Part shown: positions 1 through 4,551 of the stretch, piece after piece
How positions within the stretch are numbered: position 1 is the first letter of the stretch
How the letters are laid out: every line of letters begins with the position of its first letter
From: Candidatus Gastranaerophilales bacterium
GTDB lineage: Bacteria > Cyanobacteriota > Vampirovibrionia > Gastranaerophilales > Gastranaerophilaceae
Length of the DNA stretch: 5,946 nucleotides
Reading direction: 5' to 3'
Assembly: GCA_910587055.1 (NCBI GenBank)
Contig: CAJUKY010000044.1
Coordinates: forward strand, 1 to 5,946
Program-made: the position numbers and the translations under genes
Notes under the pieces: generated by a model
Seen by the model: the letters and a program-made list of their open reading frames with translations, nothing else
Databases searched by the model: none
What the model was told of the DNA's origin: nothing

Positions 1-31
1 TCTGCACCTTAAACCACTCGGACACCTCTCC
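1..31 (-). tRNA. tRNA-Ser, 5' part only (cut by window edge)
   Basis: Read on the minus strand, the first 31 bases give GGAGAGG, then TG, then TCCGAGTGGTTTAAGGTGC and the start of an anticodon stem. This is the acceptor strand, positions 8-9 and D-arm of a bacterial class II tRNA, and it matches the common tRNA-Ser pattern. The anticodon, variable arm, T arm and 3' end lie beyond the left edge, so the isoacceptor cannot be read. The integrase stop codon is only 18 bases upstream and both genes are read leftward. A -10-like TAATAT lies at 41-36, but I see no convincing -35 for it. The gene may mark the junction with the chromosome or be carried by the element. Confidence 0.8.
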
Positions 32-49
32 ATTGATATTATTAAGTTT

Positions 50-1138
50 TCAGCCCATCATTTTATTTTTTGTGTCTTTTTTGCGCCCATCCAGATTATT
101 TAATAAATCAAGAGCTTTTTTGTTGTCAGATGGTAAAACGTGATTGTAAATGTTCAGTGTGGTATTTGTGTCTCTATGGCCCAAACGCTCACTCACATAT
201 TTTACAGGAATTCCATTGGAAAGTAAATATGTTGCATGTGTGTGGCGCAAACAGTGTGGGGTAATATCGGATAAATTAAGGTCTAATTCATCTTCCACGG
301 CTTCAATTATTTTCTCAAAATACGTTTCTCGTAAATTATTGACGTTTACATGTTTACCTGGTGTTTTTGAGGAATTAAAAACCAGAGGTGATATATGAAC
401 CTGTTTTTTGTATAGCTCAATAAGTGAATCGGGCATATCAATTATTCTTGTTTCGTAATTTTTAGTAGAGGTAAGCCGATATCTATAATATTGCTTATTT
501 ATCGACATTGTTTTGTTTTTTAAATCTATGTCGCTCCATTCAAGAGCAATACATTCGCTTATTCGAAGCCCCATATAATACATTGTCATAAAAAATAAAT
601 GTACCCAGGGGGGCGCTTTTTCTGAATATTTTATAAAGCATACTCTCACATTTTCTTCAAGCGCCTTTGCCTGTTTTGTTCCTATAGGTAAGGATTTTAT
701 TTTTCTTATCGGGTTCTCTGAAATAGTTTTTATTTCAACCATGTAATTAAAAAAGCCTTTAAGAAACATTAAAATATTATTGAATGTTTTTGGAGCCTTT
801 TCTTCTTTTAATTCAATTAAAAACTTGCTCATTTCGTTTCTGTTCAGGGTTTTTAATTTTTTAAAATGCAAGGAACTTAAGGCAACTTCTTTATAATTAT
901 TGTAAGTTTCAATCGTTGATTCCTTGCAATGAAGGGAGCAAGCTTTTATGTAATCTTCCAGAGCTTCTTTGAAATATGGATTTTTAATGGTTGTTTGACT
1001 TAGGGCTGCAATTTCATCGAGCGTAGGTTTTCTTTTGAATGTTTTTCGGTGACGGGTTCCGTCTTTATAATATGAAACTTCCCATGCTGTCGAAATACCT
1101 TTTTTGGTTTGCCAACTTCTTTTTTTGATTGTTGCCAT
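50..1138 (-). CDS. int: Tyrosine-type site-specific integrase
   Basis: The protein has 362 residues and is predicted to integrate and excise the element at an attachment site by cutting DNA through a covalent tyrosine link. Residues 1-45 form a basic N-terminal arm-binding region of the AP2-like type. Residues about 50-145 resemble the SAM-like core-binding domain, and about 160-340 form the catalytic domain. All expected catalytic residues are visible: R192 (GLRISE), K226 (TSTKN), H295 and R298 (HCLRH), H321 (LGHRD) and nucleophile Y331 (NIYNH). Its length is typical for the family and it looks intact. The ATG overlaps the stop of the HTH gene before it as TAATG, so the two are probably co-translated. 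The gene ends in TGA just before the tRNA-Ser, and no terminator is visible between them. The family assignment is secure; the target site is inferred. Confidence 0.96.
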   Translation of the reverse strand: MATIKKRSWQTKKGISTAWEVSYYKDGTRHRKTFKRKPTLDEIAALSQTTIKNPYFKEALEDYIKACSLHCKESTIETYNNYKEVALSSLHFKKLKTLNRNEMSKFLIELKEEKAPKTFNNILMFLKGFFNYMVEIKTISENPIRKIKSLPIGTKQAKALEENVRVCFIKYSEKAPPWVHLFFMTMYYMGLRISECIALEWSDIDLKNKTMSINKQYYRYRLTSTKNYETRIIDMPDSLIELYKKQVHISPLVFNSSKTPGKHVNVNNLRETYFEKIIEAVEDELDLNLSDITPHCLRHTHATYLLSNGIPVKYVSERLGHRDTNTTLNIYNHVLPSDNKKALDLLNNLDGRKKDTKNKMMG

Positions 1139-1347
1139 TATTCTTTTGCCCTCTCAATCAAGCTTTTTATTTCGCTTTCCTTGTAAAACACAAGTCCTCC
1201 TATTTTGTAGCGGTTAATAAAGCCCTTTTTAACCCAATTTGCAAGGGTGGCTTGGCTTACTCCATTATTAAATAACGCCCTTATATCTTTGGCGCTTATC
1301 ATTTTATCTTTGAACTGGTGGTTCTTAAAATTTATAACATTCTGCAT
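1138..1347 (-). CDS. Small MerR-like HTH DNA-binding protein, probable excisionase
   Basis: This is a 69-residue basic protein. Residues 16-66 read as an excisionase/MerR-type winged helix (HTH_17 class): ISAKDIRALF is the first helix, VSQATLANWVKKGFI the recognition part, and YKIGGLVFYKESEIKSLI the wing and last helix. Proteins of this kind next to integrases usually act as recombination directionality factors or regulators of integration. An AAGGAG ribosome site at 1360-1355 is seven bases from the ATG, which supports the start at 1347, although a second in-frame ATG begins at residue 16. Its TAA overlaps the integrase ATG by one base. The inverted repeat at 1362-1379 lies directly before the ribosome site and could control the pair. 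Excisionase function is inferred from fold and position. Confidence 0.82.
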   Translation of the reverse strand: MQNVINFKNHQFKDKMISAKDIRALFNNGVSQATLANWVKKGFINRYKIGGLVFYKESEIKSLIERAKE

Positions 1348-1361
1348 TTTATTTCTCCTTT

Positions 1362-1379
1362 TTCATGTTTTGTCATGAA
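1362..1379. promoter_or_regulatory. Operator-like inverted repeat TTCATG-N6-CATGAA
   Basis: A perfect 6-bp inverted repeat, TTCATG and CATGAA separated by TTTTGT, ends two bases before the ribosome site of the HTH gene. The symmetry and spacing fit binding by a dimeric repressor or by the excisionase itself. It could also form a weak hairpin in the mRNA leader. No strong -35/-10 pair is obvious. TTGCTT in the leader, followed after 17 bases by TCATGA inside this repeat, is a weak promoter candidate on the minus strand. The repeat is seen directly; the operator role is inferred. Confidence 0.3.
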
Positions 1380-1400
1380 GTTTTGTAAAGTAATTAAGCA

Positions 1401-1432
1401 AATAAAAAAGGGTATTTAAGCCACGAACCCTT
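1401..1432 (-). terminator. Probable rho-independent terminator
   Basis: On the minus strand AAGGGT (1432-1427) pairs with ACCCTT (1413-1408) across a 13-base loop and is followed by TTTTATT. The T-run is on the minus-strand side only, so it would stop leftward transcripts. It lies between the long operon and the HTH-integrase pair and directly after the GC-rich RNA-like block. It could end that RNA, the operon, or both. The stem is only six base pairs with three G-C pairs, so strength is uncertain. Confidence 0.5.
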
Positions 1433-1495
1433 AAAACGTGTCCAGGTGAGCCGACTTCACTGCCAGAACCAGCCACACTGAAGGAATATATCCGG
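1404..1495 (-). ncRNA. Candidate structured small RNA in a GC-rich island
   Basis: Positions 1441-1500 contain 34 G or C in 60 (57 %), against 18 in 60 before and 15 in 60 after. On the minus strand the block folds as a compact three-way junction. GTGT (1478-1475) pairs with ACAC (1441-1438); GG (1474-1473) pairs with CC (1446-1445), leaving TGG bulged. Inside are a CTG/CAG hairpin (1472-1470 with 1462-1460) and a TGA/TCA hairpin (1459-1457 with 1449-1447), both with seven-base loops. A small GGA/TCC hairpin (1493-1483) precedes it and the terminator stem follows. No coding frame with a ribosome site runs through it. From memory, the CTGGTTCTGGCAGTGA string and the shape recall the phage C4 antisense RNA family, but I cannot verify this. 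Stems are short, so the RNA call is tentative. Confidence 0.42.
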
Positions 1496-1499
1496 TGGG

Positions 1500-1527
1500 G
1501 TGCTAAAATTATTAAAAGATTTTGCAC
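1500..1527. repeat. Inverted repeat, 9-bp stem with one bulged base
   Basis: GTGC (1500-1503) and AAAAT (1505-1509) pair with ATTTT (1519-1523) and GCAC (1524-1527). T1504 is bulged and the loop has nine bases. It lies 29 bases beyond the stop of the LuxR-type gene and just upstream of the GC-rich island. No T-run follows on either strand, so it is not a standard terminator. It may be an RNA 3'-end or processing hairpin for the operon, a 5' element of the candidate RNA, or an operator. Confidence 0.4.
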
Positions 1528-1556
1528 AAGAAAACCTTAAACTTACTATGGCTAAA

Positions 1557-1745
1557 CTAATTACGATAATGCTGCCTTATCATATCCGGAAGCGATTTGA
1601 TTCCAAGTTTTAAGTAAATTTTTTGCAGATAGTTTCCCACTGTACGGTGGGATAAATTTAATTTTTGAGCTGCTTGTGTAATGCTGACATTCTCAGAAAC
1701 AAACAAATTATAAACTTGCTGCTCTCTCTCCGTTAATTCATTCAT
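1557..1745 (-). CDS. Stand-alone LuxR/GerE-type helix-turn-helix protein
   Basis: This 62-residue protein is almost entirely a LuxR-type DNA-binding domain. LTEREQQV (4-11) is the family's opening signature, residues 22-42 form the helix-turn-helix (ITQAAQKLNLSHRTVGNYLQ), and IYLKLGIKS follows as the fourth helix. No receiver or ligand-binding domain is present, so it may be permanently active or depend on its level. The ATG at 1745 has a GGAGG site nine bases upstream. An upstream in-frame TTG at 1820 has no better site, and that stretch encodes another peptide in a different frame. It is the last gene of the leftward operon and ends in TAG before the regulatory gap. A role in switching the element's genes, perhaps int/xis, is inferred; it could also act on host genes. 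Confidence 0.8.
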   Translation of the reverse strand: MNELTEREQQVYNLFVSENVSITQAAQKLNLSHRTVGNYLQKIYLKLGIKSLPDMIRQHYRN

Positions 1746-1774
1746 CCTCTTTGTCCTCCGATTTTGATTAAGCT

Positions 1775-1831
1775 TCAAATAAAATATATCGACCCTGCTA
1801 TTAATGCTGCTGCTATGCAAACTGTAATCAT
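1775..1831 (-). CDS. 18-residue hydrophobic peptide
   Basis: A very short frame encodes MITVCIAAALIAGSIYFI, which is nearly all hydrophobic and long enough to cross a membrane once. Its ATG follows the upstream gene's TAA with no base between (TAAATG). A strong GAGGAGG ribosome site sits five bases before it, inside the last codons of that gene. It ends in TGA at 1777-1775, 29 bases before the start of the LuxR-type gene. The perfect ribosome site and exact coupling argue that it is translated. It could be a tiny membrane peptide, a toxin-like or lysis-related peptide, or simply a coupling device for the next gene. No family is recognised. Confidence 0.55.
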   Translation of the reverse strand: MITVCIAAALIAGSIYFI

Positions 1832-2056
1832 TTAAACCTCCTCTATTTCCAAAATTTGCAATATTTCCGATGCGTAAAGTATTTCTTGAGCATTAATATG
1901 TTTTTTGCATCTTTCGGCGATATTTTTTGTTACACAATCCTTACAATCCTGACAAGGTCTGTGTGTCATTTTACAATAAACCCCTGCCATATTTGGATTA
2001 ATAGCAGAGGTTACGATTTGCCCGGCTGGGCAGTTTTTGATTATGTATTTAGTCAT
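1832..2056 (-). CDS. Small six-cysteine protein of unknown function
   Basis: This 74-residue protein has cysteines at 9, 28, 35, 38, 41 and 50. Residues 28-41 hold a dense C-x6-C-x2-C-x2-C cluster (YCKMTHRPCQDCKDC) with nearby H32 and H53. The spacing suggests zinc binding or, in an anaerobe, an iron-sulfur cluster, but no named family is recognised. The C-terminal 20 residues are acidic and probably helical (EILYASEILQILEIEEV). The ATG overlaps the previous stop as ATGA and has a GAGG site seven bases upstream, so start and coupling are well supported. It carries the ribosome site of the 18-residue peptide in its own end. No signal peptide or membrane segment is seen, so it is probably cytosolic. 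Confidence 0.75.
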   Translation of the reverse strand: MTKYIIKNCPAGQIVTSAINPNMAGVYCKMTHRPCQDCKDCVTKNIAERCKKHINAQEILYASEILQILEIEEV

Positions 2057-2538
2057 ATTAATTCCTCTATAATTTGTAAGATTTTATCTATGTCTGAGTT
2101 GACTTCATCCGGGCTGTGGTAATCCCTACGGGTGCGTAAATCGTGTGCAATTGGCTTAATATTATCCAGTGCTTGCTTGTAGCGGTCTACTATATTGATT
2201 ATTTCAGGCTCATCTTGCATTGCTAATGCAACAGGTTTCATAACTTTTTCTTTGAAAGTCCTTAGCTCCTTATTCTCTGCTTTGAGGGTTTGGAGCTCGT
2301 TATTTAACATTTGAGCGTGCGGGGCAAGGTCTTGTTTTACATAAGCCTTTAATTCCTTACACTCCTGCTTTTTGCGGGCGAGTTGTTTGTAGTAGCAGTT
2401 AGTATTAACACAAGCCCTATAAATGCCCTTTGGTGATACGCTGTAATTAAAAGTGCTAGCAGCAAGGCATGTTTTTTTATAAAAATGCTTACACCCTGCA
2501 ACATCAACCCCATCAATTATTATTTCTTTATCTGTCAT
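2053..2538 (-). CDS. Cysteine-rich N-terminus plus coiled coil, phage hypothetical
   Basis: With the ATG at 2538 the protein has 161 residues. Residues 9-60 carry five cysteines (16, 24, 43, 48, 60) in the arrangement GVDVAGC, KKTC, ACVNTNC-YYKQL and QEC, consistent with a metal-binding knuckle. Residues about 50-105 (KQLARKKQECKELK to NNELQTLKAENKELRTFKEKV) have the heptad look of a coiled coil, so it may form oligomers. The C-terminal third is helical and acidic, ending DKILQIIEELI. Proteins of this layout recur in gut prophages as far as I remember, without known function. A TTG at 2556 would add six residues but has no ribosome site; GGAG lies twelve bases before the ATG. It overlaps the upstream gene by 11 bases and the downstream gene as ATGA. 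Confidence 0.78.
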   Translation of the reverse strand: MTDKEIIIDGVDVAGCKHFYKKTCLAASTFNYSVSPKGIYRACVNTNCYYKQLARKKQECKELKAYVKQDLAPHAQMLNNELQTLKAENKELRTFKEKVMKPVALAMQDEPEIINIVDRYKQALDNIKPIAHDLRTRRDYHSPDEVNSDIDKILQIIEELI

Positions 2539-2830
2539 TTTCTTTGATTTCTCCAAAATTCGTTAATAAATAACTGCATTCTTGTATTTGATATTCTATT
2601 CTTGGAATTAAATCTACAAGCTTATTATCGTCAGGTATTTCACTTTGTAAATGATTATTAAGTGTTCTTAGAATATTCCGACAAAAAAGTTTCATGCTCA
2701 TAAGTCGCATTTTAAAATCTTGAGGTTTTATTTCATAGGTAATTTTACAATCGTAATTGTAGGATTTGCAACAATCCATTGCAACTGCCCCTATCCACAT
2801 CCCAGCGATAAAAAGTAAAAATCCTCCCAT
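2528..2830 (-). CDS. Small protein with one N-terminal membrane segment
   Basis: This is a protein of about 100 residues. The first 19 residues (MGGFLLFIAGMWIGAVAMD) form a glycine-rich hydrophobic segment that reads as a membrane anchor, in the style of many short phage inner-membrane proteins. A CC pair follows directly. The remaining 80 residues are hydrophilic and helical, with further cysteines at KLFCRN and QECSYLL. The ATG at 2830 overlaps the previous TGA as TGATG. A GTG one codon earlier at 2833 is equally open, and the GGGGGTGG stretch before both makes the exact start uncertain. No family is assigned. Anchoring of the tail on the cytoplasmic face is a guess from the sequence alone. 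Confidence 0.72.
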   Translation of the reverse strand: MGGFLLFIAGMWIGAVAMDCCKSYNYDCKITYEIKPQDFKMRLMSMKLFCRNILRTLNNHLQSEIPDDNKLVDLIPRIEYQIQECSYLLTNFGEIKENDR

Positions 2831-3183
2831 CACTCCACCCCCATAATCTTGCGGACTGTGTTGTATATTGACCTATCTTGTTTGTGTAGAATTAATGCTG
2901 ACATTACCTTGTCTTTCATACAATCTATATCTTTTGATTGAATTGAAAATTCCCAATTTAAACAAATTCTTGTCAACTCCAACAACCGCCTGTCTGTGAT
3001 TTCAGGGTATTTTTCTTCTTTAAAGATACAAAAGCCACTAGGATTACCAGATTTACAAAAATTAGGGTCGCAATAGCGCATTTCCCCGCTTATCCTTGAT
3101 GGTGGAATTGTGTTTGCGCAAGTTTCTATTTTTGGTATATCAAACGCCTTATAAAAAAATTCAAGTTCAGTTTGTGTGGACAT
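2830..3183 (-). CDS. Cysteine-containing protein of unknown function
   Basis: This 117-residue protein has four cysteines in its first half (22, 38, 43, 52) within CANTIPPSRISG, RYCDPNFC and SGFCIF. The spacing C-x15-C-x4-C-x8-C could bind a metal. Residues about 60-117 are mostly helical (TDRRLLELTRICLNWEF and KVMSALILHKQDRSIYNTVRKIMG). The ATG overlaps the previous TAA by one base (TAATG), so it is probably translated by coupling. The protein ends in TGA overlapping the next start. No signal peptide or membrane segment is seen. I do not recognise the family. It shares only a general theme, cysteine-rich front and helical back, with the genes at 2053-2538 and 4552-5016. Confidence 0.74.
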   Translation of the reverse strand: MSTQTELEFFYKAFDIPKIETCANTIPPSRISGEMRYCDPNFCKSGNPSGFCIFKEEKYPEITDRRLLELTRICLNWEFSIQSKDIDCMKDKVMSALILHKQDRSIYNTVRKIMGVE

Positions 3184-3593
3184 TAGATTTCCTCGCTTTC
3201 TACAAAATAATCAGGTTTTGGAAACCTCGAAGTAAATTCGATTTTTTCACATTCTTCGGAATCAATGCTATAAGCGTCAGGCCAATACTTAAACGGATTT
3301 TCACCGTTTGGTAAATAGGCCACAATAATTGCATCTCCGGTTTTATAATCATCTGTAATGGCAAAACCCGTACACCACCATGGATATTTGGGGTTAAAAA
3401 TTATTGGCCTGTAATCCTCTGATTTTGTATAAAACCAGTATCTTACCCATGGTTTTTTTTCTGCTAATTTTCCTGCATTTTGCCATAAGCTTTTTGTTTT
3501 GTCCCATTTTGGGTCACAAGTAAAATCATCTATACCGGCCAAGACGGAGCAGATAATTAACAGGAACATTTGCGTTTGTTTAATTATTTTCAT
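3183..3593 (-). CDS. WWCTG-motif phage protein with N-terminal hydrophobic segment
   Basis: This 136-residue protein has two parts. Residues 1-20 (MKIIKQTQMFLLIICSVLAG) have a basic start and a hydrophobic core like a signal peptide or anchor. A canonical lipobox is absent because the residue before C15 is I. Residues about 48-132 form a conserved-looking domain: VRYWFYTKSEDYRPI, NPKYPWWCTGFAIT, AIIVAYLPNGENPFKYWPDAYSID and FTSRFPKPDYF. I have seen such WWCTG/YLP/FPKP blocks in phage hypothetical proteins, usually, as I recall, without a leader; no function is known to me. The ATG has AGGAG ten bases upstream. It overlaps the DNA-binding module gene by 14 bases and the next gene by one base. 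If the leader works, the domain acts outside the cytoplasm. Confidence 0.74.
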   Translation of the reverse strand: MKIIKQTQMFLLIICSVLAGIDDFTCDPKWDKTKSLWQNAGKLAEKKPWVRYWFYTKSEDYRPIIFNPKYPWWCTGFAITDDYKTGDAIIVAYLPNGENPFKYWPDAYSIDSEECEKIEFTSRFPKPDYFVESEEI

Positions 3594-3789
3594 TTTCCAA
3601 TATCTCCTTAATCTGTTGTTTTTGGGTAGGGGTGAAGGTCTTAACTTTACTTCTTTTTTCTACAGGTGTTATAATTGCATTTATAATATCCATACCCTCT
3701 TTTAATCTAGAATATAGTGTGGCATAATTAATTTTATAAATTTCACACCATTCAAATAAACAATGAGTTTCATTATTGATTGTAATCAA
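3580..3789 (-). CDS. DNA-binding module split from HNH-like gene (TTG start)
   Basis: From a TTG at 3789 this frame gives 69 residues: ITINNETHCLFEWCEIYKI, then NYATLYSRLKEGMDIINAI and ITPVEKR, with a basic tail. The pattern (I-T-x-N-x-E/T, L-x-E-W, I-N-Y-x-T-L-x-x-R-L, G-x-x-x-x-x-A-I-x-T-P) is the small helix-turn-helix repeat found at the C-terminus of phage HNH-family proteins. It lies in exactly the same frame as the gene at 3799-4263, separated from it by one TGA and three sense codons (N, N, K). No ATG occurs near the front. Independent translation would rely on TTG with AGGTGA at 3804-3799 as ribosome site, nine bases away and containing the stop itself. It may be a reinitiated subunit, a readthrough extension, or the dead end of a broken gene. 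Confidence 0.6.
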   Translation of the reverse strand: MITINNETHCLFEWCEIYKINYATLYSRLKEGMDIINAIITPVEKRSKVKTFTPTQKQQIKEILENENN

Positions 3790-3798
3790 TTTATTATT

Positions 3799-4263
3799 TC
3801 ACCTGTTTCTTGCTTGGCTTTTATAATCAACCCACCTACAATTATTAGGCTCGTAATTTCCATTTACGTTTATTCTATCAATGGTTAAATCATCTCTGTA
3901 ACCGTTTTCCATACTCCAGTTATAGAAGTTCATAAAATCATTTTTCCACTCGTTGCAAACGGTAATACCCCTTGCTCCATAAATCTTATAACCTATATTG
4001 TGTGGATTAGAACATCTTTGGCAAATGTTTGACCATATATGATACAGTCTATGCTTATAAAAACCATGACGATTTTTATTTCCTTTTAAACAACCACAGG
4101 CTTTTGTTATTCCTTTAGTCAATGGATAACCTAAAGTTATTATTTCATTCCCGCAATCGCATTTACAGAGCCACCTTGCGTTACCACGTTTATCATTTTC
4201 GGCTCTTTTTATCACTGTTAGTTTTCCAAATTTTTTACCTATTAAATCTTTTAATTTTGACAT
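3799..4263 (-). CDS. Zinc-ribbon, HNH-like phage protein, ends at in-frame TGA
   Basis: The 154 residues begin DLIGKKFGKLTVIKRAEN, followed by a cysteine cluster typical of a zinc ribbon (C33, C35, C37 in CKCDCG; C56, C58 in ACGC). Residues 73-118 (LYHIWSNICQRCSNP, YGARGITVCNEWKNDF, FYNW) and 126-144 (LTIDRINVNGNYEPNNCRW) are the hallmark blocks of a widespread phage family. The last block resembles the N-N-x-x-N-L-x-W half of HNH endonucleases, but the usual catalytic histidine position reads D-R, so nuclease activity is doubtful. The ATG at 4263 has an AAGGA site about 11 bases upstream. Translation stops at TGA 3801-3799, yet the same frame continues for 72 codons of the family's normal DNA-binding tail. 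Homing-endonuclease-like mobility is possible but not shown. Confidence 0.8.
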   Translation of the reverse strand: MSKLKDLIGKKFGKLTVIKRAENDKRGNARWLCKCDCGNEIITLGYPLTKGITKACGCLKGNKNRHGFYKHRLYHIWSNICQRCSNPHNIGYKIYGARGITVCNEWKNDFMNFYNWSMENGYRDDLTIDRINVNGNYEPNNCRWVDYKSQARNR

Positions 4264-4319
4264 TTCTTAGTGTTCCTTCCAGAAAAGCTCCTTGTTAGAT
4301 TTTCTTCAATCGGGTTCAT
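4251..4319 (-). CDS. Candidate 22-residue micro-ORF between membrane and HNH-like genes
   Basis: A short frame starts with ATG at 4319-4317, overlapping the TGA of the upstream membrane-protein gene as ATGA, and ends in TAA at 4253-4251, 13 bases inside the HNH-like gene. AAGGA lies six bases before its ATG. It encodes a hydrophilic peptide beginning MNPIEENLTRSFSG with a basic end (KKC). It fills an otherwise odd 52-base gap in a packed operon, and its codons contain the AAGGA ribosome site of the next gene. It may serve only to hand ribosomes on to that gene. The evidence is start context and position only, with no homology. Confidence 0.4.
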   Translation of the reverse strand: MNPIEENLTRSFSGRNTKKCQN

Positions 4320-4549
4320 TGTTGTTCCTTTAAACTCCTGTAAACATCTTGTAGTTTATTTGTTTCATCTGTTGTAGTGTCTTTTATATATTCAAGAAAC
4401 GTTCTTGCTGCCTGCGTGCAAGCCAATAAAGGATATACAAAAAAGGCAACTGCCAAACCTAAAAAAGTTAAAATGGTTATCAATACAGTGCAACAAAAAA
4501 TTTCTTGAAACATTAGAATTCTTGAGGATAATTTTAATATTTTTAACAT
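4316..4549 (-). CDS. Small membrane protein
   Basis: The 77-residue protein has a hydrophobic stretch over residues about 18-45 (FCCTVLITILTFLGLAVAFF and VYPLLAC), long enough for one membrane helix or a tight pair. A basic amphipathic N-terminus (MLKILKLSSR) precedes it. The C-terminal 30 residues are hydrophilic and helical, ending SLKEQQ. I choose the ATG at 4549 because GGAGG stands five bases before it. The upstream GTG at 4561 lies ahead of that ribosome site and would need another. It begins two bases after the previous gene's TAG. Size and shape fit small phage membrane proteins, including holin-like ones, but no lysin is nearby and no family is recognised. Confidence 0.7.
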   Translation of the reverse strand: MLKILKLSSRILMFQEIFCCTVLITILTFLGLAVAFFVYPLLACTQAARTFLEYIKDTTTDETNKLQDVYRSLKEQQ

Positions 4550-4551
4550 CC

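Noticed and set aside
70..398. Plus-strand open frames across the integrase gene (70-264 and 150-398)
   Set aside because: They lie opposite a complete integrase with all catalytic residues, have no convincing ribosome site, and their products show no motif.
1362..1376. 14-codon frame starting with ATG at 1376 ahead of xis
   Set aside because: There is no ribosome site before it, and its bases serve as the inverted repeat and ribosome site of the HTH gene.
1348..1556. Known riboswitch (c-di-GMP, cobalamin, fluoride), SRP RNA or RNase P RNA in the gap
   Set aside because: None of the conserved core strings I know for these classes is present on either strand.
1746..1820. TTG-started N-terminal extension of the LuxR-type gene
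   Set aside because: GGAGG before the ATG at 1745 is a much better start, and the region encodes a well-primed peptide in another frame.
1856..2122. Plus-strand open frame of 88 codons
   Set aside because: It is antisense to two coupled cysteine-rich genes on the minus strand. Its cysteines and hydrophobic look follow from complementary codons.
3580..4263. TGA read as tryptophan or glycine (altered genetic code)
   Set aside because: TGA ends the integrase and the genes stopping at 2053, 2830 and 4316 at natural boundaries, so it acts as a stop in this genome.
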